Of a stretch of 38,803 bases of DNA, positions 24,101-31,664 are shown piece by piece. Each line of letters starts with the position of its first letter. Within the stretch, counting starts at the first letter, position 1. Source of the DNA: Bacilli bacterium (GTDB lineage: Bacteria > Bacillota_I > Bacilli_A > RFN20 > CAG-288). The notes beneath the pieces were generated by a model that was not told the origin of the DNA, did no database searches, and saw nothing but the letters and a program-made list of their open reading frames with translations. The stretch is from contig CAAGLY010000003.1 in the NCBI GenBank assembly GCA_900770925.1, positions 1 to 38,803 on the forward strand. Direction: 5' to 3'. The position numbers were made by a program, and so were the translations under genes.

Positions 24101-24109
24101 TGATAAAAT
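24101..24109 (+). promoter_or_regulatory. Extended -10 promoter of rmlB
   Basis: TGATAAAAT, an extended -10 (TGn plus TAAAAT). Transcription would start near 24116, leaving a leader of about 10 bases before the GTG at 24126. Confidence 0.5.
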
Positions 24110-24125
24110 CAAACCGGTAAAAAAC

Positions 24126-25145
24126 GTGTCTGTATTTCTTATTACTGGCGGCTGCGGGTTCATCGGAAGCGAATTTCTAAGAAGGATGACGGATAAATAT
24201 CCGTCTGACTTCTTTATCTGCTTTGATGCACTTACTTATGCTGGACATAGGATCAACATCCGAGAGTTATTCCTGAAAAAGAATTTTATCTTTATTAAAG
24301 GAGATATCCGGAACAAAGAAGAGGTAGAAAAGGTCTTCACAGATTATCCAATCGATTATGTTGTTAATTTTGCTGCGGAATCGCATGTGGATCGTTCTCT
24401 TATTAAGCCCGATGATTTCCTGACTACAAATATTTTCGGAACCCATGTTCTTTTGGAAACATCAAAAAGACACAACATCAGACGTTTCCATCAGGTATCC
24501 ACCGATGAAGTCTATGGTGACCTATCTTACGATGATAGGAGGAAATTCAAGGAAGACTCTCCTAGGAATCCATCCTCTCCCTATTCGGTATCTAAGGCAA
24601 GTGCGGATAGGATGGTTCTCGCTTATCATCGTACCTTTAGTCTTCCTGTCACGATATCGAGATGTTCGAATAATTACGGCCCCTATCAATTCCCGGAAAA
24701 GCTGATTCCCTTAACTATCGAAAAGGCTCTTCATAATGAAAACATTCCTGTCTACGGGACAGGGGAGAACATACGGGACTGGATCTATGTTTCAGATCAT
24801 TGCAAAGGCATTGATCTGATACTCAGGAAAGGCCATGACGGCGAAATCTATAATCTGTCAGGGGGAAATGAAAAAGCAAATATAGAAATTGTCAAAAGGA
24901 TTCTCTCTTATTTAGGTAAAGGGGAAAATCTAATTCGATTCGTAAAAGACCGTTTAGGACATGATCGGCGCTATTCTCTTGACTGCTCTAAAGCTGAAAA
25001 AGAGCTTGGTTTCCATCCGGTAATGGACTTTGAAAAAGGAAGGAGCAAGACCATTGAGTGGTACCTTGCTAGTCAGGCCTGGATCAGAGAAGTAACAATG
25101 GAAAACAGTATCAGTTGTCCGGAAAAGGCGAAAAGCATAAAATAG
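24126..25145 (+). CDS. rmlB: dTDP-glucose 4,6-dehydratase
   Basis: 339 residues of the extended short-chain dehydrogenase family. NAD-binding GGCGFIGS (8-15), the catalytic-region motif STDEVYGD and the Tyr/Lys pair in YSVSK identify it as RmlB rather than GalE. It converts dTDP-glucose to dTDP-4-keto-6-deoxyglucose, precursor of rhamnose and other deoxysugars. The start is a GTG with no ribosome site and a very short leader. It stands alone here, without rmlA, rmlC or rmlD, a few kilobases from the polysaccharide locus it probably supplies. Confidence 0.93.
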   Translation: MSVFLITGGCGFIGSEFLRRMTDKYPSDFFICFDALTYAGHRINIRELFLKKNFIFIKGDIRNKEEVEKVFTDYPIDYVVNFAAESHVDRSLIKPDDFLTTNIFGTHVLLETSKRHNIRRFHQVSTDEVYGDLSYDDRRKFKEDSPRNPSSPYSVSKASADRMVLAYHRTFSLPVTISRCSNNYGPYQFPEKLIPLTIEKALHNENIPVYGTGENIRDWIYVSDHCKGIDLILRKGHDGEIYNLSGGNEKANIEIVKRILSYLGKGENLIRFVKDRLGHDRRYSLDCSKAEKELGFHPVMDFEKGRSKTIEWYLASQAWIREVTMENSISCPEKAKSIK

Positions 25146-25169
25146 ATTACAAATCAAGGAGATAAACCT

Positions 25170-26627
25170 ATGCCATGTACAACAATATTAGTCGGTAAGA
25201 AAGCAAGCTATAACGGATCCACAAGGATTGCCCGGAATGATGATTCCCCCTCTGGACATTTCCATGTCAAGAAGAGGATTGTCGTCGAGCCGAAAGACCA
25301 GGTTCGGACTTATAAGAACAAAGGCGGAAAGCTGACACTCCAGCTTCCCGATAATCCGCTTCGTTATACGAGGATGCCGAATGTTGATCTTAAGGAAGGC
25401 GTCTGGCCGGCAGCTGGTATTAATAGTGCCAATGTCTCAAGGACGGCAACGGAGACAATCACTTCGAATGAACGTGTCTTAGGCGCTGATCCTTATGTTG
25501 TTCCCCATACAGAAAACGGGAAAGCAGTTCCGGGCGGAATCGGAGAAGAGGATCTTGTCCTCCTTGTTCTTCCGTATATTCATTCCGCTCGAGAAGGTGT
25601 TCTCCGTCTGGGCGAGTTGCTTGAAAAATATGGAACCTATGAACCAAACGGCATTGCCTTTAGCGATGAAAACGAAATCTGGTGGTTAGAGACAATCGGT
25701 GGACATAATTGGATTGCAAAGCGTGTTCCGGATGACCATTATGTCGTGATGCCAAACCAGTTCGGAAGGGATTCCTTTGACTTTGATGAAGCGGAAAAAG
25801 TGGGAAAAGAGAATCTTTGCTCGAAGGGTCTTCGTCAATTTGTCGAAGAGAATCGACTTGCTCTCGATAGGGATAGAGGATTCAACCCTCGCCTTGCTTT
25901 CGGAAGTCATAGTGATTCGGATCATGTCTACAACACTCCCCGTGCTTGGTATAGGCTGCGCTATTTCAATCCGCATTATACCGATTGGGATAAGGGAAGC
26001 AGATATACTCCAGAATCCGATGATCTTCCTTGGTCACTGGTTCCAGAACGGAAGATTACTCTGAATGAAGTGAAGTATATTCTCTCGTCCCATTATCAGG
26101 GAACCATCTATGATCCCTATGGAAAGAAGGGAACTGCAGAGACCCGGTCGATGTATCGTCCGATTGGTATCAATCGTACCAGTTTCCTCTCCTGCTCTGA
26201 AATCCGTCCGTTTGCAAAAGAGGAACTTAAGTCCATTTTCTGGCTTGCCTATGGATCCAATGTCTTCAATGCATTCGCGCCTGTATTTACGAATGTAGAT
26301 AAGATTCCGTCCTACTATTCCAACACGACCAGGACAGTTTCCACGGAGAGCTTCTATTGGGCAAGTCGTCTTCTTGGGGCTTTAAGTGATCCTCATTTCA
26401 ATGTAAATACGATTCACATTGAACGTTATCAGGATGCTGTCATGGAACAGTCTTACAAGCTGATCCAAGATGCAGATAAGAAAGAATCTGTTTCTGTCAA
26501 AGAGCTGGAAAGCATCAATGACAATATTGCAAAGATGGTCAAGAAAGAGACCGATAAGGCAATCAACAATGTTCTCTATTCTACATCAATGCTGAGGAAG
26601 AACTCTTTCTCTCGCTCGGACAACTAA
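25170..26627 (+). CDS. pepD: C69-family dipeptidase (PepD-like)
   Basis: 485 residues. The N-terminus MPCTTILVGKKASYNGST and the ARNDDSP that follows are characteristic of the C69 dipeptidases of lactobacilli; C3 would be the N-terminal-nucleophile cysteine. Further family landmarks include IWWLETIGGHNW near residue 170 and the SFYWASRLLG region near 410. It is cytoplasmic and cleaves a broad range of dipeptides. AAGGAG ribosome site 9 bases before the ATG. It follows rmlB by 24 bases and may be co-transcribed, though a functional link is not obvious. Confidence 0.92.
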   Translation: MPCTTILVGKKASYNGSTRIARNDDSPSGHFHVKKRIVVEPKDQVRTYKNKGGKLTLQLPDNPLRYTRMPNVDLKEGVWPAAGINSANVSRTATETITSNERVLGADPYVVPHTENGKAVPGGIGEEDLVLLVLPYIHSAREGVLRLGELLEKYGTYEPNGIAFSDENEIWWLETIGGHNWIAKRVPDDHYVVMPNQFGRDSFDFDEAEKVGKENLCSKGLRQFVEENRLALDRDRGFNPRLAFGSHSDSDHVYNTPRAWYRLRYFNPHYTDWDKGSRYTPESDDLPWSLVPERKITLNEVKYILSSHYQGTIYDPYGKKGTAETRSMYRPIGINRTSFLSCSEIRPFAKEELKSIFWLAYGSNVFNAFAPVFTNVDKIPSYYSNTTRTVSTESFYWASRLLGALSDPHFNVNTIHIERYQDAVMEQSYKLIQDADKKESVSVKELESINDNIAKMVKKETDKAINNVLYSTSMLRKNSFSRSDN

Positions 26628-26645
26628 TTATAAGATAAAGTAAAG

Positions 26646-26671
26646 CAGCCTTTTAACTAAGGCTGTTTTTT
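26646..26671 (+). terminator. Terminator after the dipeptidase gene
   Basis: CAGCCTT (26646-26652), loop TTAACT, AAGGCTG (26659-26665), then six T. Confidence 0.88.
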
Positions 26672-26758
26672 ATTGCAAAGAAGGCTAAATAGTAAATAAG
26701 CAATTTCTAATTTAAATTTTAATGCTTATTGAAAATAGATTTTGGCCTCCCTTTTTTG

Positions 26759-26764
26759 TATAAT
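26759..26764 (+). promoter_or_regulatory. -10 box of the alkA/ogt pair
   Basis: Perfect TATAAT, 20 bases before the ATG at 26785, giving a leader of about 14 bases. No convincing -35 at 17 bases. Confidence 0.5.
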
Positions 26765-26784
26765 TCCTTTCGGATAGGTTATCA

Positions 26785-27444
26785 ATGAAATCATATTTTG
26801 AATACGGAGAGAAAGAGACGAGTTATCTTAAAAGCAGAGATAAGAGACTTAGTGAAGTCATCGATAGAGTTGGCCCTATCTATCGCGAGGTAGATCCTGA
26901 CCTTTTTTCTTCCGTTATCCATCATATCATCGGACAACAGATTTCAACAAAAGCACAAGCTGCGATTTGGAAACGCAGGCAAGAAAGACTCGGGAAAGTG
27001 AATTCCGAGACGATACTTCAGTCCACGAAGGAAGAACTTCAGTCTTTTGGAAGGACATTTGGAAAAGTGGAGTACATCAAAGATTTTGCTAGGAAGGTCC
27101 ATACGGGCCAATTTGATTTAGATTCTGTTTGGAAGAGGGATGATCAAAGTGCTATTGCTGCACTGAGTGAATTGAAAGGAATTGGTGTCTGGACTGCGGA
27201 AAGGATTCTTCTTTTTTCTAGGCAAAGACCGAATATCTTCAGTAAGGATGATTTGGCGATTCAAAGAGGATTAAGAAGGGTCTATCATCATCGAAAAATA
27301 GATTCGAAGAGGTTTGAAAGATACCGGAAACGCTTTTCGCCTTATTGCAGTGTAGCGAGTCTCTATCTCTGGGCAGTTGCAGGTGGAGCCATAAAAGGAA
27401 GGAAAGACTTCCAAACCAAAACTTCTAAAGAGAAAAAACTTTGA
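26785..27444 (+). CDS. alkA: DNA-3-methyladenine glycosylase (HhH-GPD family, AlkA-like)
   Basis: 219 residues. The helix-hairpin-helix lies at about 128-145 (LSELKGIGVWTAERILL) and the catalytic Asp is D156 in FSKDDLAIQRGLRR, as in AlkA. The N-terminal HIIGQQISTKAQA segment is also standard. It excises alkylated bases from DNA. It lacks the N-terminal third of E. coli AlkA and matches the shorter Gram-positive form. The next gene is an O6-alkylguanine methyltransferase sharing one base with the stop, so the two form an alkylation-repair unit. Confidence 0.9.
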   Translation: MKSYFEYGEKETSYLKSRDKRLSEVIDRVGPIYREVDPDLFSSVIHHIIGQQISTKAQAAIWKRRQERLGKVNSETILQSTKEELQSFGRTFGKVEYIKDFARKVHTGQFDLDSVWKRDDQSAIAALSELKGIGVWTAERILLFSRQRPNIFSKDDLAIQRGLRRVYHHRKIDSKRFERYRKRFSPYCSVASLYLWAVAGGAIKGRKDFQTKTSKEKKL

Positions 27445-27989
27445 TGAAAAATAGGATAAAAACGATGCATTATAATTCCCCGCTGGGGAGAATCCTTCTC
27501 GCGGCAGATGAAAAGGGATTAACGGGGCTTTGGTTTGAAAATAGTAAGTATTTTGGCTCCAATCTTCCGAAAGAATATATGGAGTCGATGAATGGGGTCC
27601 TCCGAAAGACGAAGCGTTGGCTTGATATTTACTTTGCTGGTGAAAACCCGGACTTTCTTCCTCCTGTCCATTTGATTGGAACGCCCTTTCAAAAAGAAAT
27701 TTGGAAGATTCTGCTTGAAATTCCTTATGGGAAGACTACCACGTATGGAGAGATTGCAGAAAGACTAGCTAAGGAAAAGGGGATTCAAAGAATGTCTGCT
27801 CAAGCTGTCGGGGGAGCGGTTGGCCACAATCCTATTTCTATCCTTGTTCCATGTCATCGGGTGATAGGCAAAAACGGCAGCCTGATTGGATATGCTGCTG
27901 GTCTTGATAAGAAAGTAAAGCTTTTAGAAATGGAACATGTCAACAGGAATTCGCTTTGCAATCCGAGAGGAATAAAAGAAAAAGAATAG
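27444..27989 (+). CDS. ogt: Methylated-DNA--protein-cysteine methyltransferase
   Basis: 181 residues from the ATG at 27444, which shares one base with the alkA stop (TGATG). An inner ATG at 27465 (MHYNSPLGRILLA) is a possible start, with GGA 8 bases upstream. The active-site motif PCHRV is present (Cys at residue 137), preceded by PYGKTTTYGEIA and the DNA-binding GGAVGHNPISILV region. It transfers the alkyl group from O6-alkylguanine to its own cysteine, a one-use repair. Coupled with alkA. Confidence 0.93.
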   Translation: MKNRIKTMHYNSPLGRILLAADEKGLTGLWFENSKYFGSNLPKEYMESMNGVLRKTKRWLDIYFAGENPDFLPPVHLIGTPFQKEIWKILLEIPYGKTTTYGEIAERLAKEKGIQRMSAQAVGGAVGHNPISILVPCHRVIGKNGSLIGYAAGLDKKVKLLEMEHVNRNSLCNPRGIKEKE

Positions 27990-28036
27990 CTTATTCGTAC
28001 CCCTTTGTTCCAATTAGAGGGGTTCAGTACACATGG

Positions 28037-29551
28037 CTACGCTTTCTTTTTCTTTGAATTCAGTTTTGCTTTTGCTTTGGTGATAAAGGACCACACAAAT
28101 TCATCTTTGAAGAGAATCCTTAATCCACCATAGATCACAACAGAAATCAAAACGATTAATAAGGTATGCGTAATAGAAGAAGAAAGTTTTTCACTGAGGA
28201 AATAGGCGGGGATGAACCTAATTAAGGCAGCATCGAAGTACTTCGCGATAGGAGCAAGGATTTTGGATGGCGGGAATGTCTTTCTCAACCTGAACCTCTG
28301 TGCAATGGTAATGGAGAGTTCAGCTGCCAAAGAAGCTAGAACAGCACCAGCGGATTGATAGAAATGAATCAGGACAGCATTCCTGACAAGATTGATTCCG
28401 GCACCAATTAAGATGGAGATCGTATATTTTTTGTCTTCTCCCTTTGGAATCAGATATTGGATTCCGAAGACATTGCTTAATCCGATCAGCATGACTAATG
28501 GGGCAAAGAGCTTCCTTAAGAGAGGTACTTTTTCATAACCGTCACCGAAGAACCATGGACCAAAGTTATCTGCGACTGCTATTAAACCGAACATCCTAGG
28601 CAAACCTAAGAAATAAACAAATTTTATTGCTGTGTAGACATTGGCTTTAACTTTTTCTTCTTTGTGAATAGCAAAATAATATGTATTTCTTGGAATCCTG
28701 ACTGTTCCTAAGGCAGTTACTATCGTCACAAGCATTTGGGATATTCGATTTGCCTGTTCATAGTATCCTTCTTCAATATCAGCTATACGGATGATTTCGG
28801 TTACTCCGTTTACTACTTTTGTTGTTTCTCCCTGGACAAGGAAACCAATCCTGGTTTTGTCTAATACGGTATAAATCGATACCGCAATGGTTGGAATAAA
28901 CAGCTTAAGGCAAGGAACGAGGTGTTGGAGTGGCTTTAAATCCTTCCTATGGATTCTTACAAGGTACTTTTTCAGGAAAGGAACCCTAATCAGAGCACTT
29001 AAGATCGGATTTAATGCATTGAGTAAGGTGTAAATCCAAAGATCATCTCTTGTCTTTATGAAGACGAAGATTCCAGTGACGACTAGCGCTTTGACGATAA
29101 AACTTCGTATGGTTATTTGCTTGAAGTCTTCGTTTCCTTGAAAAATGAAGGAAGGATCGATTCCGATTGCTACGATGGTTAATACTAAGATATAGAGCAG
29201 AGTTCTGTAGTTCTGCCAATAAGGAATCTGTATGATTCCGAGATAGATAACAACCGCTAGTAGGGTAGAGATTGCACGGATGATATTGATTTCCCAGAAG
29301 ATAGTGGATTGCTTTTCTTTGTCTTCTTTATACTTTGCAATTTCTCTTTGTGCATAATAACTGAATCCTAATGAGGCAAATAGGGTGAAGTAGTATGCAA
29401 TCGAATAGGAGAAAGAATACTGCCCTATTTTCTCGCTTCCGAGCACTCGCGAGATATACGGAGTCGTGATTATCGGAACGATGAGAAGGAATATCTGGTA
29501 GAACCTATTGTAGAAAAAGTTCTTTTTTACGCTTTTCGTCTTTGTTTTCAT
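28037..29551 (-). CDS. Polysaccharide flippase (Wzx/RfbX-like)
   Basis: 504 residues with about 12 to 14 membrane segments. The N-terminus (NFFYNRFYQIFLLIVPIITTPYISRVLGSEKIGQYSFSYSI is the family pattern, split here by its first helix) is typical of the oligosaccharide flippase group of the MATE-like superfamily. It moves lipid-linked repeat units across the membrane for polymerisation by Wzy. It is divergent from the glycosyltransferase/polymerase genes. A promoter with TTGAGC and TAAAAT at 17 bases puts the transcription start almost on the ATG, and there is no ribosome site. The C-terminus is Lys-rich. Confidence 0.9.
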   Translation of the reverse strand: MKTKTKSVKKNFFYNRFYQIFLLIVPIITTPYISRVLGSEKIGQYSFSYSIAYYFTLFASLGFSYYAQREIAKYKEDKEKQSTIFWEINIIRAISTLLAVVIYLGIIQIPYWQNYRTLLYILVLTIVAIGIDPSFIFQGNEDFKQITIRSFIVKALVVTGIFVFIKTRDDLWIYTLLNALNPILSALIRVPFLKKYLVRIHRKDLKPLQHLVPCLKLFIPTIAVSIYTVLDKTRIGFLVQGETTKVVNGVTEIIRIADIEEGYYEQANRISQMLVTIVTALGTVRIPRNTYYFAIHKEEKVKANVYTAIKFVYFLGLPRMFGLIAVADNFGPWFFGDGYEKVPLLRKLFAPLVMLIGLSNVFGIQYLIPKGEDKKYTISILIGAGINLVRNAVLIHFYQSAGAVLASLAAELSITIAQRFRLRKTFPPSKILAPIAKYFDAALIRFIPAYFLSEKLSSSITHTLLIVLISVVIYGGLRILFKDEFVWSFITKAKAKLNSKKKKA

Positions 29552-29558
29552 AAGATAT

Positions 29559-29587
29559 ATTTTAAAGCTTAATTCTTACTTGCTCAA
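29559..29587 (-). promoter_or_regulatory. Promoter of the flippase gene
   Basis: Reverse strand -35 TTGAGC (29582-29587), 17-base spacer, -10 TAAAAT (29559-29564). Expected start at 29552, one base before the ATG (29551). Confidence 0.6.
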
Positions 29588-29614
29588 ATGTCCACTGCAG
29601 AAAGAAGAGCATAA

Positions 29615-29665
29615 GATAATCTTAACCGCTTTCCTAGGTTTGCGCTACTAGTAATGATAATCTTA
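29615..29665 (+). repeat. Direct repeat GATAATCTTA between divergent polysaccharide genes
   Basis: GATAATCTTA occurs at 29615-29624 and 29656-29665, 41 bases apart, close to four helical turns. The second copy lies just upstream of the -10 box at 29672. It may bind a regulator of both promoters; it may also be chance in AT-rich DNA. Confidence 0.35.
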
Positions 29666-29671
29666 TTGCTT

Positions 29672-29677
29672 TATAAT
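29672..29677 (+). promoter_or_regulatory. -10 box of the glycosyltransferase operon
   Basis: Perfect TATAAT, 10 bases before the ATG at 29688; expected leader about 4 bases. No ribosome site. Confidence 0.55.
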
Positions 29678-29687
29678 AGACATATCA

Positions 29688-30458
29688 ATGAAAGACATTA
29701 AGATTATTGTCGTCTCTCATAAAGCCTATGCAATGCCAGACGACCCCATTTATATCCCAGTTGAAGTCGGTGCTGCGAATCGAAGTCAGCACTTCTTTTC
29801 CCATCGGGATGATAGGGGAGAAGATAATATTTCTGCAAAGAACAAAAACTACTGTGAACTGACTGGTATCTATTGGGCATACAAGAACCTGGATTATGAT
29901 GTGCTTGGATTGGTTCATTACCGTAGATATTTCAGGAAGCGGAATTTCTTTGTCTCGAAAAAACTTCAGAACGTGATTTCTTCTAAGGAAATAGAGAAGA
30001 AACTATCTAAAGCTGATTTTATTCTTCCTAAAAAGCGGCATTATTATATTGAGACGAATTATTCCCACTATGTTCATGCCCATAAGGCAGAGCCGTTAGA
30101 TAAAACAAGAGAAATCATTCAGAAGGATTATCCTTCTTATCTTTCTGCTTTTGACCATAGAAGGAAAAAACGCAGCGGCCATTATTTCAATAGGTTTATT
30201 GGCAACAAAGATGTTGTCAAAGGCTATCTTGATTGGGTCTTTGATATCCTTTTCAAACTAGAAAAAGAAATCGATGTTTCATCCTACTCTGATTATGATC
30301 AGAGAGTCTTTGGCTTTATATCGGAACGCTTGCTTGATGTTTATATTGAAGCAAATCATCTGAAGTTTGTGGAACAAAAGTACGATTTCATGGAACACCA
30401 GAACTGGTTCAAGAAAGGATTTGCTTTCTTGAAGCGTCATTTTTCAAAGAAAAACTAA
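29688..30458 (+). CDS. DUF4422 glycosyltransferase-like protein
   Basis: 256 residues. The segments IKIIVVSHKAYAMP, NYCELTGIYWAYKNL and VLGLVHYRRYF are the hallmark of DUF4422 proteins, found in capsule and exopolysaccharide loci and thought to be glycosyltransferases; some are fused to known ones. No membrane helix. It is the first gene of the plus-strand polysaccharide operon and is followed after 6 bases by the polymerase gene. Sugar donor and acceptor are unknown. Confidence 0.88.
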   Translation: MKDIKIIVVSHKAYAMPDDPIYIPVEVGAANRSQHFFSHRDDRGEDNISAKNKNYCELTGIYWAYKNLDYDVLGLVHYRRYFRKRNFFVSKKLQNVISSKEIEKKLSKADFILPKKRHYYIETNYSHYVHAHKAEPLDKTREIIQKDYPSYLSAFDHRRKKRSGHYFNRFIGNKDVVKGYLDWVFDILFKLEKEIDVSSYSDYDQRVFGFISERLLDVYIEANHLKFVEQKYDFMEHQNWFKKGFAFLKRHFSKKN

Positions 30459-30464
30459 TTTTAT

Positions 30465-31664
30465 ATGACTCAATACGTTGTCCAAATAGAAAAAGACAAG
30501 CGAATTGGAAAAGTTATTTTCTTTGCTTTTTCGATTTATGCACTTATCGGTATTCTTCTTTCAACCAATCTTAGTTTTTCTCATTGGGGAAGGATTTCAA
30601 AAGGTATCCAGTTTGCCTGTCTTGGCGTTATTGGTATTGCTTTTCTTTTTCTTTTTTTTAGAGAAAAAATCGTAATACGGCCAATAGCGGTTTTACTGTT
30701 TATTGCTGGAGTAGGGAATTTCCTTACTTCCCGGCATACCTTTATTCTTGTCTTTGCTCTTCTTTTTTGCACCTTTCCAGTATTGGATTTTAAGAAGCTT
30801 ATAAAATATTTCGCTTATGAGCTGATATTTGCGCTGGTTTTTGTTATGCTTTGTTCCCAGATTGGCATTATCGAAAACGGCATTGCTTACCGTGGTGAAA
30901 AGATTCGATATACTCTAGGATTTGGTACTACTACTCTTCCATTATCGATTCTTAGGTTTGCTACTAGGGCACTTTTTTATACCTATCAGGAGAAATTTCC
31001 GCTTTGGCTTATCCTTGTGGACTTTTGTTTTGGACTTGTCCTGTATTATTTCACGGATACACGAACTGGCTTACTTCTGAATGCGTTGATTCTCTTTGTC
31101 ATCAGGCTTGATAAGTTTGTTCCTTTGAGAGAATGGTTTTCTTCTCTTTCTGAAAATGGTTTGTTCCGTTTCCTCCATTATATTCTACCTTTTGCTATTC
31201 TCCTTGTTATCTTCTATGCTATCTCGCGTTATCGTGTTGATCCTGTTTTCAGTGCAAAAGCGAATGGCAGGCTAAGCGGACGTCTTGGATTCACTTCGAA
31301 TCTAATTGATGAATACGGATTCAGCTTGTTTGGCAAGAAATTAAACAATTTTGATGCAGAAGGAAATTATCGTGGAAGTGATATCTGCTACACATTCTAT
31401 GCACTCAACTATGGTATTCTGAGTCTTGTCTGCGTCATTTATTTGGAACTGAAGGCTTTCTCCTATGCTCTCAAAAATAAAGATTTCGTTCTCTGTTTTG
31501 CTCTTCTCCTTATTCTTGCTGATGGAATGGTAGAACCATATTTGGCGGATTACAAATATCAGCTCTTCTTGTTTTCTGTTTCTGCTGAGAGGATGCTCTC
31601 AACTCAAGAGAAGATTAAGAAAGCGATTGAGAATCCACTCACCCTTGCTAGGAGGATAGACTGA
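30465..31664 (+). CDS. Polysaccharide polymerase (Wzy-like)
   Basis: 399 residues with about 10 to 12 hydrophobic helices and a large outer loop (about 250-310, GRLSGRLGFTSNLIDEYG). Low sequence conservation, many Phe and Leu and its place between glycosyltransferase genes next to a flippase fit a Wzy O-antigen/capsule polymerase, which joins repeat units on the outer membrane face. It has no ribosome site and is very AT-rich. The stop shares one base with the next ATG (TGATG). Another membrane protein of the locus is possible, but I see no better match. Confidence 0.72.
   Translation: MTQYVVQIEKDKRIGKVIFFAFSIYALIGILLSTNLSFSHWGRISKGIQFACLGVIGIAFLFLFFREKIVIRPIAVLLFIAGVGNFLTSRHTFILVFALLFCTFPVLDFKKLIKYFAYELIFALVFVMLCSQIGIIENGIAYRGEKIRYTLGFGTTTLPLSILRFATRALFYTYQEKFPLWLILVDFCFGLVLYYFTDTRTGLLLNALILFVIRLDKFVPLREWFSSLSENGLFRFLHYILPFAILLVIFYAISRYRVDPVFSAKANGRLSGRLGFTSNLIDEYGFSLFGKKLNNFDAEGNYRGSDICYTFYALNYGILSLVCVIYLELKAFSYALKNKDFVLCFALLLILADGMVEPYLADYKYQLFLFSVSAERMLSTQEKIKKAIENPLTLARRID

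Noticed and set aside
27990..28036. Weak hairpin CCCCT/AGGGG between ogt and the flippase
   Set aside because: A 5-base stem with a long loop and no T tail is too weak to call a terminator.
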